This document shows, in pieces, positions 53,301 to 62,500 of a stretch of DNA of 64,000 nt (positions within the stretch are counted from its first letter, which is position 1; each line of letters starts with the position of its first letter). Origin of the DNA: a bacterium. Its GTDB lineage: Bacteria; Auribacterota; Auribacteria; Auribacterales; Auribacteraceae. Made by a program: the position numbers and the translations under genes. The notes under the pieces were generated by a model, which was not told the origin of the DNA, did not search any database, and worked only from the letters and a program-made list of their open reading frames with translations. The stretch lies in contig JACKPL010000011.1 in NCBI GenBank assembly GCA_024233545.1, positions 1 to 64,000 on the forward strand, given 5' to 3'.

Positions 53301-53409
53301 CAACATCAACACCCTCTCGTGCCGCGAATGCCGAATACGGCAGGATAAGCAGCTGAATCATTATCAGCGCAAGGACTTTTCGTCCGAAATCCGTTAAAAA
53401 TCGCATCAT
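41344..53409 (-). CDS. Giant exported protein B (4,021 aa) with kinase, pseudokinase and HExxH-type modules
   Basis: Signal peptide (MMRFLTDFGRKVLALIMIQL, cleavage near AFA-AR). Residues 50-480: a domain with HIQDAHCNWEVQ, GVEGA and GGFHTYG, resembling ChaN/TIKI/EreA-type enzymes. About 790-1450: YIGGET, HELDEH (H966) and a protein kinase (HLDIKLDN, IDFGSS, SDVYSFGEI). About 1454-2330: the same order again (HELDEH, H1621) with a degraded kinase (LQLDIKPEN, but IVNLGAS in place of DFG), split by a GC-rich 271-codon module (about 1977-2248). Then come AHELLELRFW-type modules (near 2527, 2960, 3905), a hydrophobic pair of helices (about 2720-2745) and HELKHGVDY (H3292). The second copy of the 271-codon module is at about 3408-3679. 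Cysteines appear only in the first 400 residues. The product is probably exported; the overall role is unknown. Confidence 0.85.
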   Translation of the reverse strand: MMRFLTDFGRKVLALIMIQLLILPYSAFAAREGVDVDIPERIGRVIDHFDGDDGRVVIHIQDAHCNWEVQHNIYKILGTLFSENTDLKFIGVEGASSTVNTHEFSIFPDTQARWDASVVYVQEGRMTGAELHSIAGNSENVQIPRIEGIEDVDLYIQNYHSLRDALPVIQESIQYCRSLHTVLTSLKPFMFSPQLAELDFMIRQFEQNALTFNEYYLYLYGLGKRHRVLNQEYKDFPLVLQSIEAERLIDLASKTREEKKVIDSLHTLLTSSEQEEWNKLHSRFIRGTVSSAKYYAKMQELALKYSIVLGSNKGLGQYIKFVSINAKINQENLYNEVETLCNRLKELFYSTQEERTLDYFCRNTKILEKLFDLKITGDEFETYKKNKKDFSIERINSFVRTYAPKYNLAYYIDPNNSIVDRYAPKLEKFYSIASYRDTALIENALSEMEILDKDSGVIITGGFHTYGISEYLKKHGISYYVIAPRITRIDVQNPYISLIQNQETSLEALLEKGFSSNALAVPTFMAEEMLIGQQVQSPLKDRLKLLIIANSIKNLVANPVGGITPEVISQQINASIAQAQFPLEVEKVALVGNDLVVNIRMPEGNSVALKFAGVQGGQISQQIITAEQGISLAVQLEKALSQLTAVSRIGNVVFDTAQPSTQATQQIVQYLQQANIAKLSIPQGVQFQDQIVLSQILQSFKNIYQIDTQNIAENQSENVQLLQNLIDSEVNAIIARTGQEFKYKIEVKVDGQGLLELSLVSKTGAQGLDQSLVDSILPTEAIQETRPGSIAAHYIGGETPNVNPQQNPEITAQISQWNRVELPASLAQSISQFLANNPLVDPSSVERLGFLDITTRIQDIFGAESQKYIQSFQNFEQVLRNFQQGLENLKPGQNSITVGKDKQGRDIVIVLVDQNNLASLATNAITVPQSDKVEIYLPNLIRPVTDKAVEAQNAVNTTVILQLLKHELDEHIEGLSHVESVLLESLLNQKIIDPASVKGTFLEKAGKPAYEKPFDNNVAAISQRVEAEFLNRIERAREISRLTGDESELVALQKYFQDLIANETAKIAEIQTDESLSQRTRDLAVQYAQNITKIAQNMGIQVDFEIAQAGGTLRGFKFLGTLGVGANGIVFLAEKNGQKYAVKLIAPDARNQEALRVFLQQEAENTQAVYGDVYQGEDIGKYENGQNRIFAVPFVQGKTFFDIMKLSQETQKSRLDILIDLLEEYKKLEEKGIIHLDIKLDNFILTDEGSIRIIDFGSSLNLNQIPQSFDQAFVVFNKRFASPELKRLSDILDALKESFKTIKSVSSADISLPEIQAVFQELQGFVTAVEQQALPQTQQTSDAFIQANKILSELLAGRLTQDYQSALTQLEASLLAISYSTLSSKSDVYSFGEIITRFFQNILGEVPAEYQEIRQRAKEIDSTNRMSIDELYASLVEIRQRNAEPVSQAKTAKYIGGETLQLNPSANPALLEEIEGWKQYGFPRELQAVIQQFQQNNPFETTPISGQGIKDRLTEIFGNEASRFVQSFEYFDSVLNRLRDALSNLQPGQTQITLGQDAQNRPIILKLVSQNDLNGIGTNALTIPYADRVEILVPIVFASQTQVVAQGLLGNTINFFQVLKHELDEHVFGFTHTEAVLLESLINKKNKKSISDLSLRVQDEFQRRLDRAVAFASANQGSTNEIQALQSYFKDLIANEQAKIAEIEANTALSPLIKQAAVQYAKNITEFARTMSIKADLEVAKIGGTVRGFKFEEQLSEDLSGVVFRATKNGAEYAVKLINPETADQNAVRSALLRDAAVTQLVYGDVYALDGIGSYENGENQIFAVPFFNGISLRESIEKNTLPTSQTGRLDFAVKLVQEYQKLEKAGVLQLDIKPENILISPTGDIRIVNLGASIVAGQPFQQIDNVQLVSAQVRYSSPELRQITGLLEALTPEFQLLKESASLGRQDVNIARALQAIREKIESLEQLSTGLVEEQAVVSEPVAVVEAVDVRQDFIDNAMELGKDFNLSGREQAYLQAALREATKVTGKVSEVMFERALELLSVLERGNASMTMRDLKAVHEARVSKLKELEELGTISEADRSYLRQLERGDIAVKFAEISSVLSKVRGVEIFDFNRDASLKESDWVLGLADAKMQALENARVSARTEAEYARMSEEIFREYDGYTQLIEDMFYVNNRQNNDRLKGILEASNIVMNTHRGVDRETLLSALETAVAEGRMSLEVYNEVVKRSFEVIPAVDLQQTPDQWARQLEEELLQQAGRADITTQFEQVYALLDSFRNNKIPAEKYSEFVRQLEQLSMGLFNNALNQRTDVYGVGAVVREVMGQNVHPEIQNIINKANSRVANERFENLAGLQNALTQTRNYDLGQIPTLIANLDNINEALKQNQTVTASMKQYVLDMRNKLAQLSEVGTAASNMVIEMAANLINAYRQDVPDISFANVGRGAKDHVVVNFQFEILLQQKAERQGRTDGRAIADFIIKNDGTIAELDETAQGEKIFLLEGYDADTQEGHLGLRRNSVYGNQASVIAHELLELRFWRQFAKEVLHKTDAELSGLVTGKDMRSWIKDNLTHNGEVGREFVELLLDDFHALAEIAEMRVRRAGLDNFARQDLTAEHIKEMSDIVNNVMSEFFEVYTQKVKLYNEIAKQDVAGQTDRALETASLDADVLTNATEKGVEFVLNFIHRYSRSKAAIDTLGKERAEKLAQFAIKALLGKKAWTYVKIGATIMSLLGSLPVAIGTLLAGYAINKGEKIYGSKAGQVVDRILGRRGDITFANVGRAVEDLEVAQEVIDLYQNQVRAEILRQMGVTQTLLLRDETSVLNMNEHVGVDAQAVNVPQFYESPDYGLVMQRLQPVLDFGKVSPVQIQNSIRQELGRKANQQRTSGLDIPGTSPLPDFLVSSFGTVQNFEQIQQQFEQGIPIAGEKIHSIQGVVYSEELVQFGVMQNAVFASNIQQAAQQIAEIKIWKQFAVEELKFTPEQIANGELRIWIAENDRKGGDAQALVAQIRTMINRIGLIAGSIALESSEVTEDNLNAVLLSLNQLIENTNVQSIISNVYSRKSDALTVPVKQIIIKDVPSRNEIAGTVSDLLSGILTSPAPSTAQIYNLREAANILDDNQYAKAANILRQQIDILAQQRTPEQIEANRKQLLAKLNESVFFEMGFLLTPSGLFDFSQGEVVEQTVTINNTEQTFLIFRGAPEKNLPPAGQLRNTDHTLPGYPAGVNIIFLSDRQALQSEINGIIQQRNNELYENEPGTLPYALALQVDDVSTPFVGSQEYVDRIAQKLQELNYLHELKHGVDYRNGSYFDAINNTAAQELSVVLSPFMARVARLEFDTTLTQAEKNEIYSELDSFVGLSIHKYLRGAGDNQAPLTSYDQSRAVYQNPMLLLLAQLVSPNIVDAVVTQRSVAVVSEPVAVVEAVDVRQDFIDNAMELGKDFNLSGREQAYLQAALREATKVTGKVSEVMFERALELLSVLERGNASMTMRDLKAVHEARVSKLKELEELGTISEADRSYLRQLERGDIAVKFAEISSVLSKVRGVEIFDFNRDASLKESDWVLGLADAKMQALENARVSARTEAEYARMSEEIFREYDGYTQLIEDMFYVNNRQNNDRLKGILEASNIVMNTHRGVDRETLLSALETAVAEGRMSLEVYNEVVKRSFEVIPAVDLQQTPDQWARQLEEELLRGDLVEEQASTSAITSMTNDFTAVQTANLSNSQTGILVETAQEGIFDYSEEFKNRYRDFLNQFEGNKSARGQAIVLALKELVQKLGTMEYYQDLGNLELWNKLNEITVGRNILEGSQTESDIVLANIGNMAASHRQANEQFKQLLELKAKLQNREGQEALADFVITSTGKVVTAAEALALGISGEKIFFLKGIGNNEQAGHAGFARNSVYADNASTAAHELVELRLWRNFAEQHLNMTAEDIANGALRIWIRENMRKGGASRQLVESLRDFFHEQGLIAEQRAVQAGVNADLTNPANIEKLVFIVSKIQNSSQVAKQTADLVQSARLEVKSQAG
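42348..43188 (-). repeat. GC-rich in-frame repeat, C-terminal copy (copy 1)
   Basis: 42374-43188 (815 bp) matches 46667-47481 with no difference that I can see; 42348-42373 adds two mismatches. The offset of 4,293 is a multiple of three, so both copies are read in the same frame (about 271 codons, helical, rich in E, R, L and A). Six 60-base lines sampled inside give about 54% GC against about 34% just outside. Copy 1 follows the HELKH module, and is followed by CCTCGTAGAGGAGCAGGCG, which precedes the other copy instead. Confidence 0.92.
46641..47481 (-). repeat. GC-rich in-frame repeat, copy inside the degraded kinase (copy 2)
   Basis: This is the partner of 42348-43188, with 815 bp apparently unchanged. 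It lies between LVEEQA and QQAGRADITTQFEQ of kinase 2, where kinase 1 reads AVEQQALPQTQQTSD without interruption. The kinase C-lobe resumes afterwards with RTDVYGVGAVV, matching SDVYSFGEII of kinase 1. The module therefore appears to have entered a kinase domain without breaking the frame. I recognise no known family in its product. Confidence 0.92.
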
Positions 53410-53529
53410 AATGCACCTACCCTATGATTTATAGTTAAATTTTTTACATTGAAAAATCGTTTGAGCATAGTTTCCCTCTCCCCCATTCTACAGAAATAAT
53501 CCTGCAGTATATATCCTAAAATTTTAGGA
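53410..53529 (-). promoter_or_regulatory. Intergenic region between giant genes A and B
   Basis: It holds several stops in the shared frame and a perfect 16-base palindrome TCCTAAAATTTTAGGA (53514-53529) touching the stop of A. A weak promoter candidate has TATAAA at 53428-53433 with a poor -35. GGTAGG sits 8 bases before the ATG of B. The palindrome has no loop or U-tract, so it is more likely a protein-binding site or chance than a terminator. Confidence 0.4.
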
Positions 53530-56500
53530 TTACATAGAGGACCGCAACATTTCTTTGGTAGCTGTATCAAGGCCGACTTTAACCTGCGACCTTTGTAACC
53601 GCGCTTCAGCAATAGATATAACTTGATCTAACCGAGTATCTTTAAACTGATTTAATTCCAAGATAATAAATGCCAGTGTATTTTCGTCAATACCGGCTTC
53701 AGGCATTTTCGCACGATCAACAATATCATCAAGCAACGCATTTACATACGCTTTAACATCTAATTCTGATTGTGAAGACATTAAATCAGAAATAAAGTCA
53801 AGCATCAACTTCTGTAGCAACGCTTCATTAAGTTGTTGTTTTCCTGCCTGCTCAATTACTATATTGAACAATAGGTTTTGACGAATAGCATCAGCATTCT
53901 GTTTATCAAGCGCCGTAATAACATCTGCTTGCATCAATACCTTGCTTAAAGCGGCGCCAATAGCCACCAATTGATCCGGAGACTGTTTTCCTATAGTATT
54001 AACAAGAGCAAGCAATTTATTCGTCAAGAGTTTTTTGCCGTTTTGATCAAGAGACGCCACATCCATTTGCTCAAATAAATATTCTATGAATTGAGCTTGA
54101 TAAAGCCCGCTTTGAGCACTAATGTGTGCTATGAGCGTATCGAGCGCTTGTGCATCTTGAATTGCAAGAAGCCTGCTGAATGCATTTGCCCCTATGTATG
54201 CACTGGCATTTCGTTCAAAAGTACGTGCCCTATAATTCTCAACGCTTTCGATGATAAATTCTTTGCCGGAAAGCATTACCTGAGCTTGTTCGATTTGCTG
54301 TGCCGTAATATACTGCGCATCATTTAATGTTAGAATCACAATTTTATCGCCTAACTGCGCACGATAAGAACCGTTTGCCTCAACGCCTAAAATTTCCATT
54401 TGCTGTTGAGTAGTTTCAATATATACAGGCAACCCAAGTTCAAGTGCGAAAAATTCTATCGCCTGAACAGTACCGCTTGCAGAAGGCGAAATAATACCTT
54501 GAATGCTCAAGTCAACCTGCTTGGTTTGTAGTATTCGAACCAGATCGCCGAGGGCGATTCTTCCATCAAAGCGATTAACCAACTCAATCTGACCAGTTGA
54601 GTCATTCATGACAAATACAGCGGATATATTTTGTGCCCGCAAAATAGAATTCAACAATGTGCTGTGAGCTTCAAAGAAAGCCTGTTTATTCTCAACGTTT
54701 TGTGCAATAAATTCAATCGCTGAAACAGCACCGTTAAATGATTGAGCCATGCGCGCTTGATAAAGCAGTTGTTCCTGCACCATTTGAGTATTCATAAGCT
54801 GTTGCACAGTCAACTGAACCGGTTGCGCATTTGCGAAAGCGGCATCAGTAAACCGTATTGTCACTCCACTTTCAGTTACCGCAAACTTCACAGCACCGCC
54901 AATCTGACGAGTAATTTGTTCAAGTTCAACGGCAAGTTTGCCATCTTGACCGAAATATTCATCCAATAATGCTTGAACCATAGCAGTATTCTCAGGCTGT
55001 TGTATCATCTCGCTAATATGCGCAATTTGAGCCGTAATTGCCGCTTGTATAGTACTCGAAATGTGTTGGCTTACCGCCGCCGGAGCAATAGCCCCTTCGC
55101 GCAGTTGAGTAATCAAACCTTTTTGAGAAACCGTCGTTCCATCCAACTGAACCACCTCACGATCATTAAGTGCAGAAACTAACCCTTGGCTTAAATTGCC
55201 ATGTTTTTCATAGAGTTTCTGAACCATACCAACATTAGCGGCTACGCGATTTTCATAGAATTCATCCATTTCTTTGCGTACATCAACCCACTCTTGTTCC
55301 ACTTGTCCGATTTTATCATGGATGAGAGCGGCAGTGCGCACATCTTCAATTGCAGGACCTCTCTGAACATCGGGAACTTTAACAAGCAGTTGAATGCCGG
55401 GAGCCACAGTATGAGCCACTTCGCCGATCTGCCTGTCAGTCAATTGCCCAAGCCGGAACTGCAATACTTCTCCTTGACGGTCTCCGCTAAGCACATCAAC
55501 AAGGAAGACTCCTTCTTGTGACGTATCTCTTCTTATATTGCCAACAACAACTGTTTCTTGCCCAACACCGGCAATATTAAGGCTTAACGGAATTGTAACA
55601 TTCGATTTCTTGTCGGCAATATGATCAATAATCGATGCAACCTGCGAAAGTTTTAAATCTTCCGGACGACTAATATTACCATTAAATAGATTATTTGCAA
55701 CATTCGCTACATTGCTTGAATATAACGAGAATACCTGTTTGTCGGGAGTTTGCGCAAGAAGAACTGCACCGGCAATTTGCCCGCTCGGCAAAACGATCAG
55801 TAATTGATTATTCTTGTTGACAGTAACTTGTAACCACCCAAGATTCTGATCCGCAAGGACTTCACGAACACTTTCAATATTTTCAGCAACAAACTGGTTT
55901 ATATCGACAGGTTTATCTGCATCCGTACGGTTATCAAACCGTGATTTAATTGTAGCAACAATCAGTTTTTCGACTTGCGAGGCAAGGTGCTGTTCAAAAC
56001 GCACAAGTTCGTCTTTAGTGCGTTCTGCATTAAATGCCTGTTGAGCATTAACTAAATCATTCCGCGCTGAAACATATGCTGTAAAATGATCGCTCTTGCG
56101 TATTTCAGTAACTATTTCTTGCGTAATCGCGGCTATATCTAATGCTTGCTGTTGTGCCGCGGCTTTTGCTTGGAACGGAGCGGCTATACGGTCAATTTCA
56201 GCGGCAGGAAGATTGTAGCGCGCACCGATTTGCGCAACAGCGTTACGAATAATTTGGCCAGCTTCACGTTTTTGAGCAACCTCTTCTTCTGCAAATTGAC
56301 GCAACTCTTGAGCTAACTTTTCTGCAACCTTGACATCTTCAACCTGCTGAGCACCAGCAATTTGTTGTTGATGCAATACTTGCTGTATTTGCTGAGCAAG
56401 CGCCCCCGTACCACTGCGAGCGAATTGCGGCAGTTCAGATTGTTTAACCGTTTGAGCAATACGACTCATGAGGTCTTGAATGTCTTGCGCTTCATAGAGA

Positions 56501-59500
56501 GCAAAATCAGCATAATTTACTCGAGAATAATCCCCTTCCTCACGGAATTTAAGGGCAACATCATCAATCGAAACGTTCATGATATCTTCTATTGAAACAG
56601 ATTCTCTCCCCTTAATTCCCGGCAAGATTCGTCCCAATTGCGAGAGCAACTGCTGTGACAAACCGCTGGTATTTATTGAATCGATTATATTCCCTTCACC
56701 TTTGAGCGCTTCGAGTCCAAGCAATGCATTCTTGACCCATTCTTGTGAACGCTTGAATCCGCTGTTTATCTGTTCGATATTAGTTGTTGGGCCATCTTTG
56801 CCCATGGTGATAGTTTCATTGATGGATTGCTGGCTCGTATACTTTGTCCTCATGGAAATTAATTGAGTGCGGAGGTTCTCAAGAGCTTTCGCACGTTGTG
56901 AATCAGGCGATGCTTTCTGCAGTTCAGCAGATACAATATTAACCATCTCTGTAATAGTGTTGGTAATAGTAAAATCTTTTACGCGATTTAATGCTTCGCT
57001 GAAACTATTTTGAACGTTAGAATACTCGTTCCGCAACAACATCTGGAGCAATTCTCCATGCCCAATTTCTTGGCCGCTTGTTTGTCCGAGAACGAATATA
57101 TCGCGCGCATTGAATTGAGTTTGATCGAACGTTTGGCCGTTAAAATGTTCATTATAGCCGCGGTCTCGTCCAAACCCTTGTAATGCAGTGGTCATATCCG
57201 TTTTAGAATCGAGTACATCAATAAACCGTGTTTGTCCATTTGTTTTTAGATCCAAACCGAACACGTCGCCGCTATGCGTTATGATAGTAACCGGTTTCAC
57301 ATTGGCGTCTTCTTTCATACGCAATTTAACTTGTGCTTCCCATTGTTCCGCAGAGATTACATCGCCGCGAACGTATTGGCCTTTTGCTTTATCAAATTCA
57401 TAGCGAACCCATTCACGCCCTTCATGAATGATTACTTCACGCGGGTTTGCTTCGGTTTTGGCGTTCTGGGTAAGCTGAGCTAATGCCGCACCGAAATAAT
57501 CGCTGGCATTAGCAGACTGGGCATGAAGCACAAAAACTTGATGTTCGGCAGAATTTGCCGGCATTGCATTTCTCATAACTTCCGCAAGGTCAGCGGCGCC
57601 TCTGCTGTTCTGAACTCTCTTTTCAAAGGTAGCTTCTCCGCCAAATTGATCGTTCGGAATTGCTTCAAGGACTTTGTCTTTACTGACACCAAGCACTTTT
57701 GCGATAAGTTCTGCATTTTGATCGGTTATAGCGCCTTTTCCTTCAGCATCTAGCCCCTTCCAGAATTTAACAATAGCATCAATACTCGGACTTCTATCCA
57801 CTTCAATTCCCAATGCACGGTGCATTGCCTCAACAAGCCCTAACGTTCCGGTCATGGTAATAATACCGCCGTTATTGGACTTAACCAAATAGAGAAACTC
57901 CTCGTAACTCGCTTGCAGTGATTCGGCGCTGACCGTTACCAGATCAAGATCAGCAACTCTACCAGACTGAGCTTGTCCGAATAACTGTTTAATACCCGCT
58001 TCATAGACTTCGGAGAATTTACGGCTTTCTTCGGTTTGTCCAAATGACACCGGCACAATTTTCAATAAGTCTTCACTAACACCGTAATGGCTTCCTTCAG
58101 CCTGTGAAACAAACGCGGCAAATGATGCCAGAGCCGCTCTACTCGCTCCAAGTTTACCGTCTACAATTAATGTATTGATATCAGCATTCCCTGTTACATG
58201 CTGTGAATAGAGCGACAGTAGATAATCATTAAATACGGCACCAACCTGCGTAACAGTATCGTTCTTCACAACAGAAGAAGTCGTCAGAAGGTTTAATCCA
58301 TCAATATACGAGATAACATCACCGGTTAAATCAAAGCCCTCTTGAGCAATCCGTAAGCGTGCTTCAGCTTGGGTTTCGTTACCCTGAACTTTAACCTTGA
58401 CGACTCCTGTATCGAACCCAATTTTTCGAATATCTTGAGAGAACGTATTTTCGATCTTCATATTTACAACCGCAAAAGACTGCAGTGAATCGGTCAAGTT
58501 TTGTTGTCCAACCCATGCCTGCATATTCGCAATAATCTGAGAAGCGTTTGCTTGGCTTAATGTAGCCGCATCGCCCAGCATATCCTTAAGAATTGCCTGC
58601 CGGACTTCATCAATGCTTTTCTGCTGGCCATTAAAGTACGTATTAAGTGCTTTCTTAAAGAACACTTCGTCTAATGCAAGGCTTTGTGCTACTTGCGCTG
58701 TCAATTGAAGAGCAAGCAGTTTATCGGCATTAGCATTCATGAAACCGCCGACTTGCATAATTGCTTTCTTCTGGTCTTCGGTCAGCTTAATATCTTCACC
58801 TTCAGATAAAATGTAACTTTGTCCGACAACCGTATGAATTTCGTCATTGACGATCTGAACATTCTTCGTAATCAATTCTAGTGCTCTGCGATGGTGTTCA
58901 TTCTGCTCAGCAAGACGCGGCAAGAAACCGGGCGCGGACATGGTCGTAAAAATTATATCTGCACCTTCCATTTGAGCCAATAACTCTGCATTGACATCGT
59001 TCGTATCTTTAAGGATTGCCACTTTCAATCCAAGGTTTTTATACAGGTCGCCCGACTCTCTCAATGCTTCTTCCAGTTTGTTCTGATCGGACAGGATAAT
59101 AACGCCGCGCTGTTTACCGTTAATTAACCCTGCAACAGCGGCAAGGTGCATCAATACCGATGTTTTACCACCACCCGTTAAAATTTCGTGCCCTTTAGAT
59201 GGATTGGCGACGAAATCGAGCAGTTTTTCAGCTTGGTTTGCATGTAGTGGAAATCCTCGTGCTTCTTGGAAAGCAAAAAGCGTCTCGTTAAGGGTTTCGA
59301 CAAGCTGCTGCACCTTGGCATCGTTTGTTTTAGATTGGAATCTAAACCTGCTTTGACCGGTAACGTCTTGTACTAATTTAATGTCTTCTTTGAATTTCTC
59401 TGCAAGTGCATTACGATCGGCTAGTATCTCTGAAGAGTATGCTTGAGATAACGCTTGGCTTGCATTAGCCACAACAGTTTGAATGTTGCGTTTTCCAGCC

Positions 59501-62500
59501 GATGCAATTCCGCGCGCGGCAGAATCGCTCAATGCGGCAAGAATATTATTTAACTCAGCAAGCAGAGCGGCATTTTCTCCGCCCAGACGTTTGATATCGC
59601 TGGCAAGCAGTTTCAGGTTTTCCTGATCGTTAAGAGCGGTTAATTGTTGCCGTAATGCATCCGCATTGCCAAGCTCATTCACTAATTTGAGGAAATCAGT
59701 GAGGTCTTTTTGGAGACTGGAAATATCAAACTGAGCATTGATAGTATTTAACGTCGCTACTTGTAACCCCAACGCTTTTAATGCCCCTACATACCTTACC
59801 GCCGCTTGTCCAAGCGATGCCTGCAATGAATTTATCAAATACGATTGCAATGCTTCGCCTTGTAAAATAAGCTGGCCGTCTTTTGTTTGTGCTTGTTGCA
59901 GTAATTGCGGCATAGCTTGAACGATTTTTATTATCGCATTAGAGATAAGCTGTTTTTGCCCCTGCTCACCAATTTGACTGCCTATATTTCCTGTAAGGTT
60001 ACTCAACTCGTTATTCGCATTGATCCGTTCAATAATCTTTGCTATCTGCTGGGTTATTTGCTGATCGTTCCATTTAGAGAATGCTTCGCTTAAATTGCCA
60101 TATGCAAGACTCGGGTTTTGAGCTTTTGCGGCAATCATTTCATTATTTATTTCAGTAACGACCTGTGCAAGCAGATTGGAGAACTGGTTGAAATTCTCAC
60201 CGCTAACACCAACCACATCTTTTCCGAACACGGATTGCAACAACTCTAGTTTTGCTTGCGCAATCTTTTGTGAATCGGTCTCTTCTTTCAACAACTTATT
60301 ATAGTCTGCAAAATTGGATAAGAGCGACGTAAGCCCTTGAACATTATTTTTAAGGGTCTCTGTTGAATTTCCGAAATGAGTGTTTATCTGAGTTTCAAGT
60401 TTTGCCTGTTGTGCTTCTAGTTGCCGAATTTCTGTCGCAAATGAAGCACGATCAGCAACCGCAAGCGAATTGAGGAGAGAAGTCGTTACGCGATAAGCTT
60501 CTTTAAGACGTGCCAGATGTTCAATTTCGGTTACATTTTCAAAATTTCTGCCCGCTTGAGCTTGTGCGGCGTTTATTATATCAACGCTGTTCATCGCTTG
60601 AGTAGAAATATCGAGTGCAATCTTTGCAAACTGTTTTCGAACGTTATCGAGTTGAACTTGCAGAGCCTGTTTTGCCTGATCTGCCATTGCAGACAATCTA
60701 CTTAACTCTTCTTTGCTTACTTTGCCTTTCTGAGCATTTATTGCGATATCAATTTGGTCAATGCGTTTCTGCAATTGAGCAAGAATAGCATTTTGATACT
60801 GATCGACGCTTTCTATATCCGCGGCAGAAACATCAATGACTTGCTGTTTTTGCCCATTAACTTCGATTTCCTTGGTTTTTCCAGCTAAATCAGAAACCTT
60901 ATTGATGCCTTCATTAACACGTGCACTTATACGATCGTTGTATGCTTGATTAAGAGCAGTAACAGGCAATATGTCGAGGGTGAACTTACTTGCTACGTTT
61001 TCAAAGAGTTTAGCAATTTGTTCCAATCGTTTTGTTTCTGCTTTAATCTCTTTTATGCGTTCTCCGAGCTCGATTTCTTTGTTAGTTAACTCTTCAATTT
61101 GTTTTCTCAGGCGTTCACGTGAATTTTGTACCGTATCGCTACTTCCTTTGAGAGACATTAGCTGGACAATAAGCTTATTGATTTCATTTCGAATTGCCTG
61201 CCGTTGTCCAGTGTAATTAAAAAGGCTACCAAGCTGTTGTTTTTCACTGGTTAATTGTTCCATGCGCTGTTGTAAATCAACCTGAGCATTTAAAATGACT
61301 TCCTGATAATTCAATACTTCTCGCAACAAGCTATCCATCAGCTCTTGATTGTTTGCTCGTTCAGCTTGCTTGTAATCGTTTAATGCTTTAGAGAAACGTT
61401 GTTCTAATTCCTGTAAACGATTTGTAATGACCTCAAGATCGGATGTTTTGAGATCGTCAACCAACTTTTGAATTTTATCTTGCTCGGCTTGAGCTTGAGC
61501 TTGCTGTTCTTGCGCGAGCCGCTGTTCTTCCTGTGCTTTAACAAGCTGTTCTTGTGCGGCACGTGCTTGAGCTAGCTGTTCCTCCGTTAACTGCTGAGTT
61601 ATATCAAGCCTTTGCGTATTGAGATTTGCTACAATCGGTATAGCTTGCCCTGTGATATCTTCAATTTCAAAATTAAGTTCTATCTGCAACGACTGCAACT
61701 GTGCAATAAGCTGAGCTTGAACAGCCGCAGAAACAGTTACGCCCGGTAATGACTGAATCTCTAACACTATCTGCCCGTTGACAAATTTGACACTATTCAC
61801 AACAAAACCGAGCGAATCGATCTGCTGATTTAACGTCGTAATATTTCCGGCGATAAGATTTGCCACTTTGATAAGTTCTGTTGAACGAGCATCTATTACT
61901 AATTCGCGGCCGGTACGTTTGCCAAGCAGGATATCCTGTACGTTGGTATTGCCGGCAATATTAGCAACCATCAATTCCATAGCAACGTCTTGGAGAGCCT
62001 GATTATTGCTTTGGGCGGCTTCATGGAGTAGCATTCTTATACTCATTGCCATGATAATTTCTACCGTACGTTGACTTGCTTGCGTCTGCTGGGAATTGCC
62101 TGCTTTGACAAGTTCATTTGCTAATTGTATGACTAAGTTATTTACCGTATTTGCATCAAGGTTAGCTTGATGTTTGACCAGCACTTCTTTAAACGCATTT
62201 AATGCATTGGATATTTCCGCCTGATTCATTTGGACTTCTGTATTAAGCGGCAAGACCAAATCCGCCACATTTGCAAAATCAATTGCGCCTGCAGTAGCAA
62301 GTTCAATTATTTGAGCAGATTCAGCCTGCTGTATTGCTTGCTGAACAAGTTTGATGATCTCCGTTTGAATAGCAGTTGTTGTTACTGGGGCAACTGTCGG
62401 CTGAGCGGTTACTTCCGTAGGAACAGTACGCCCAAATAACTCGAGCGGAGATACAAACGGCGCAGACGGCGTAACCGGTGTCTGCTGTTGTTGAGATGCC

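Noticed and set aside
53514..53529. Perfect palindrome as terminator of gene A
   Set aside because: There is no loop and no U-tract, and the stem is mostly A/T. A binding site or chance is more likely.
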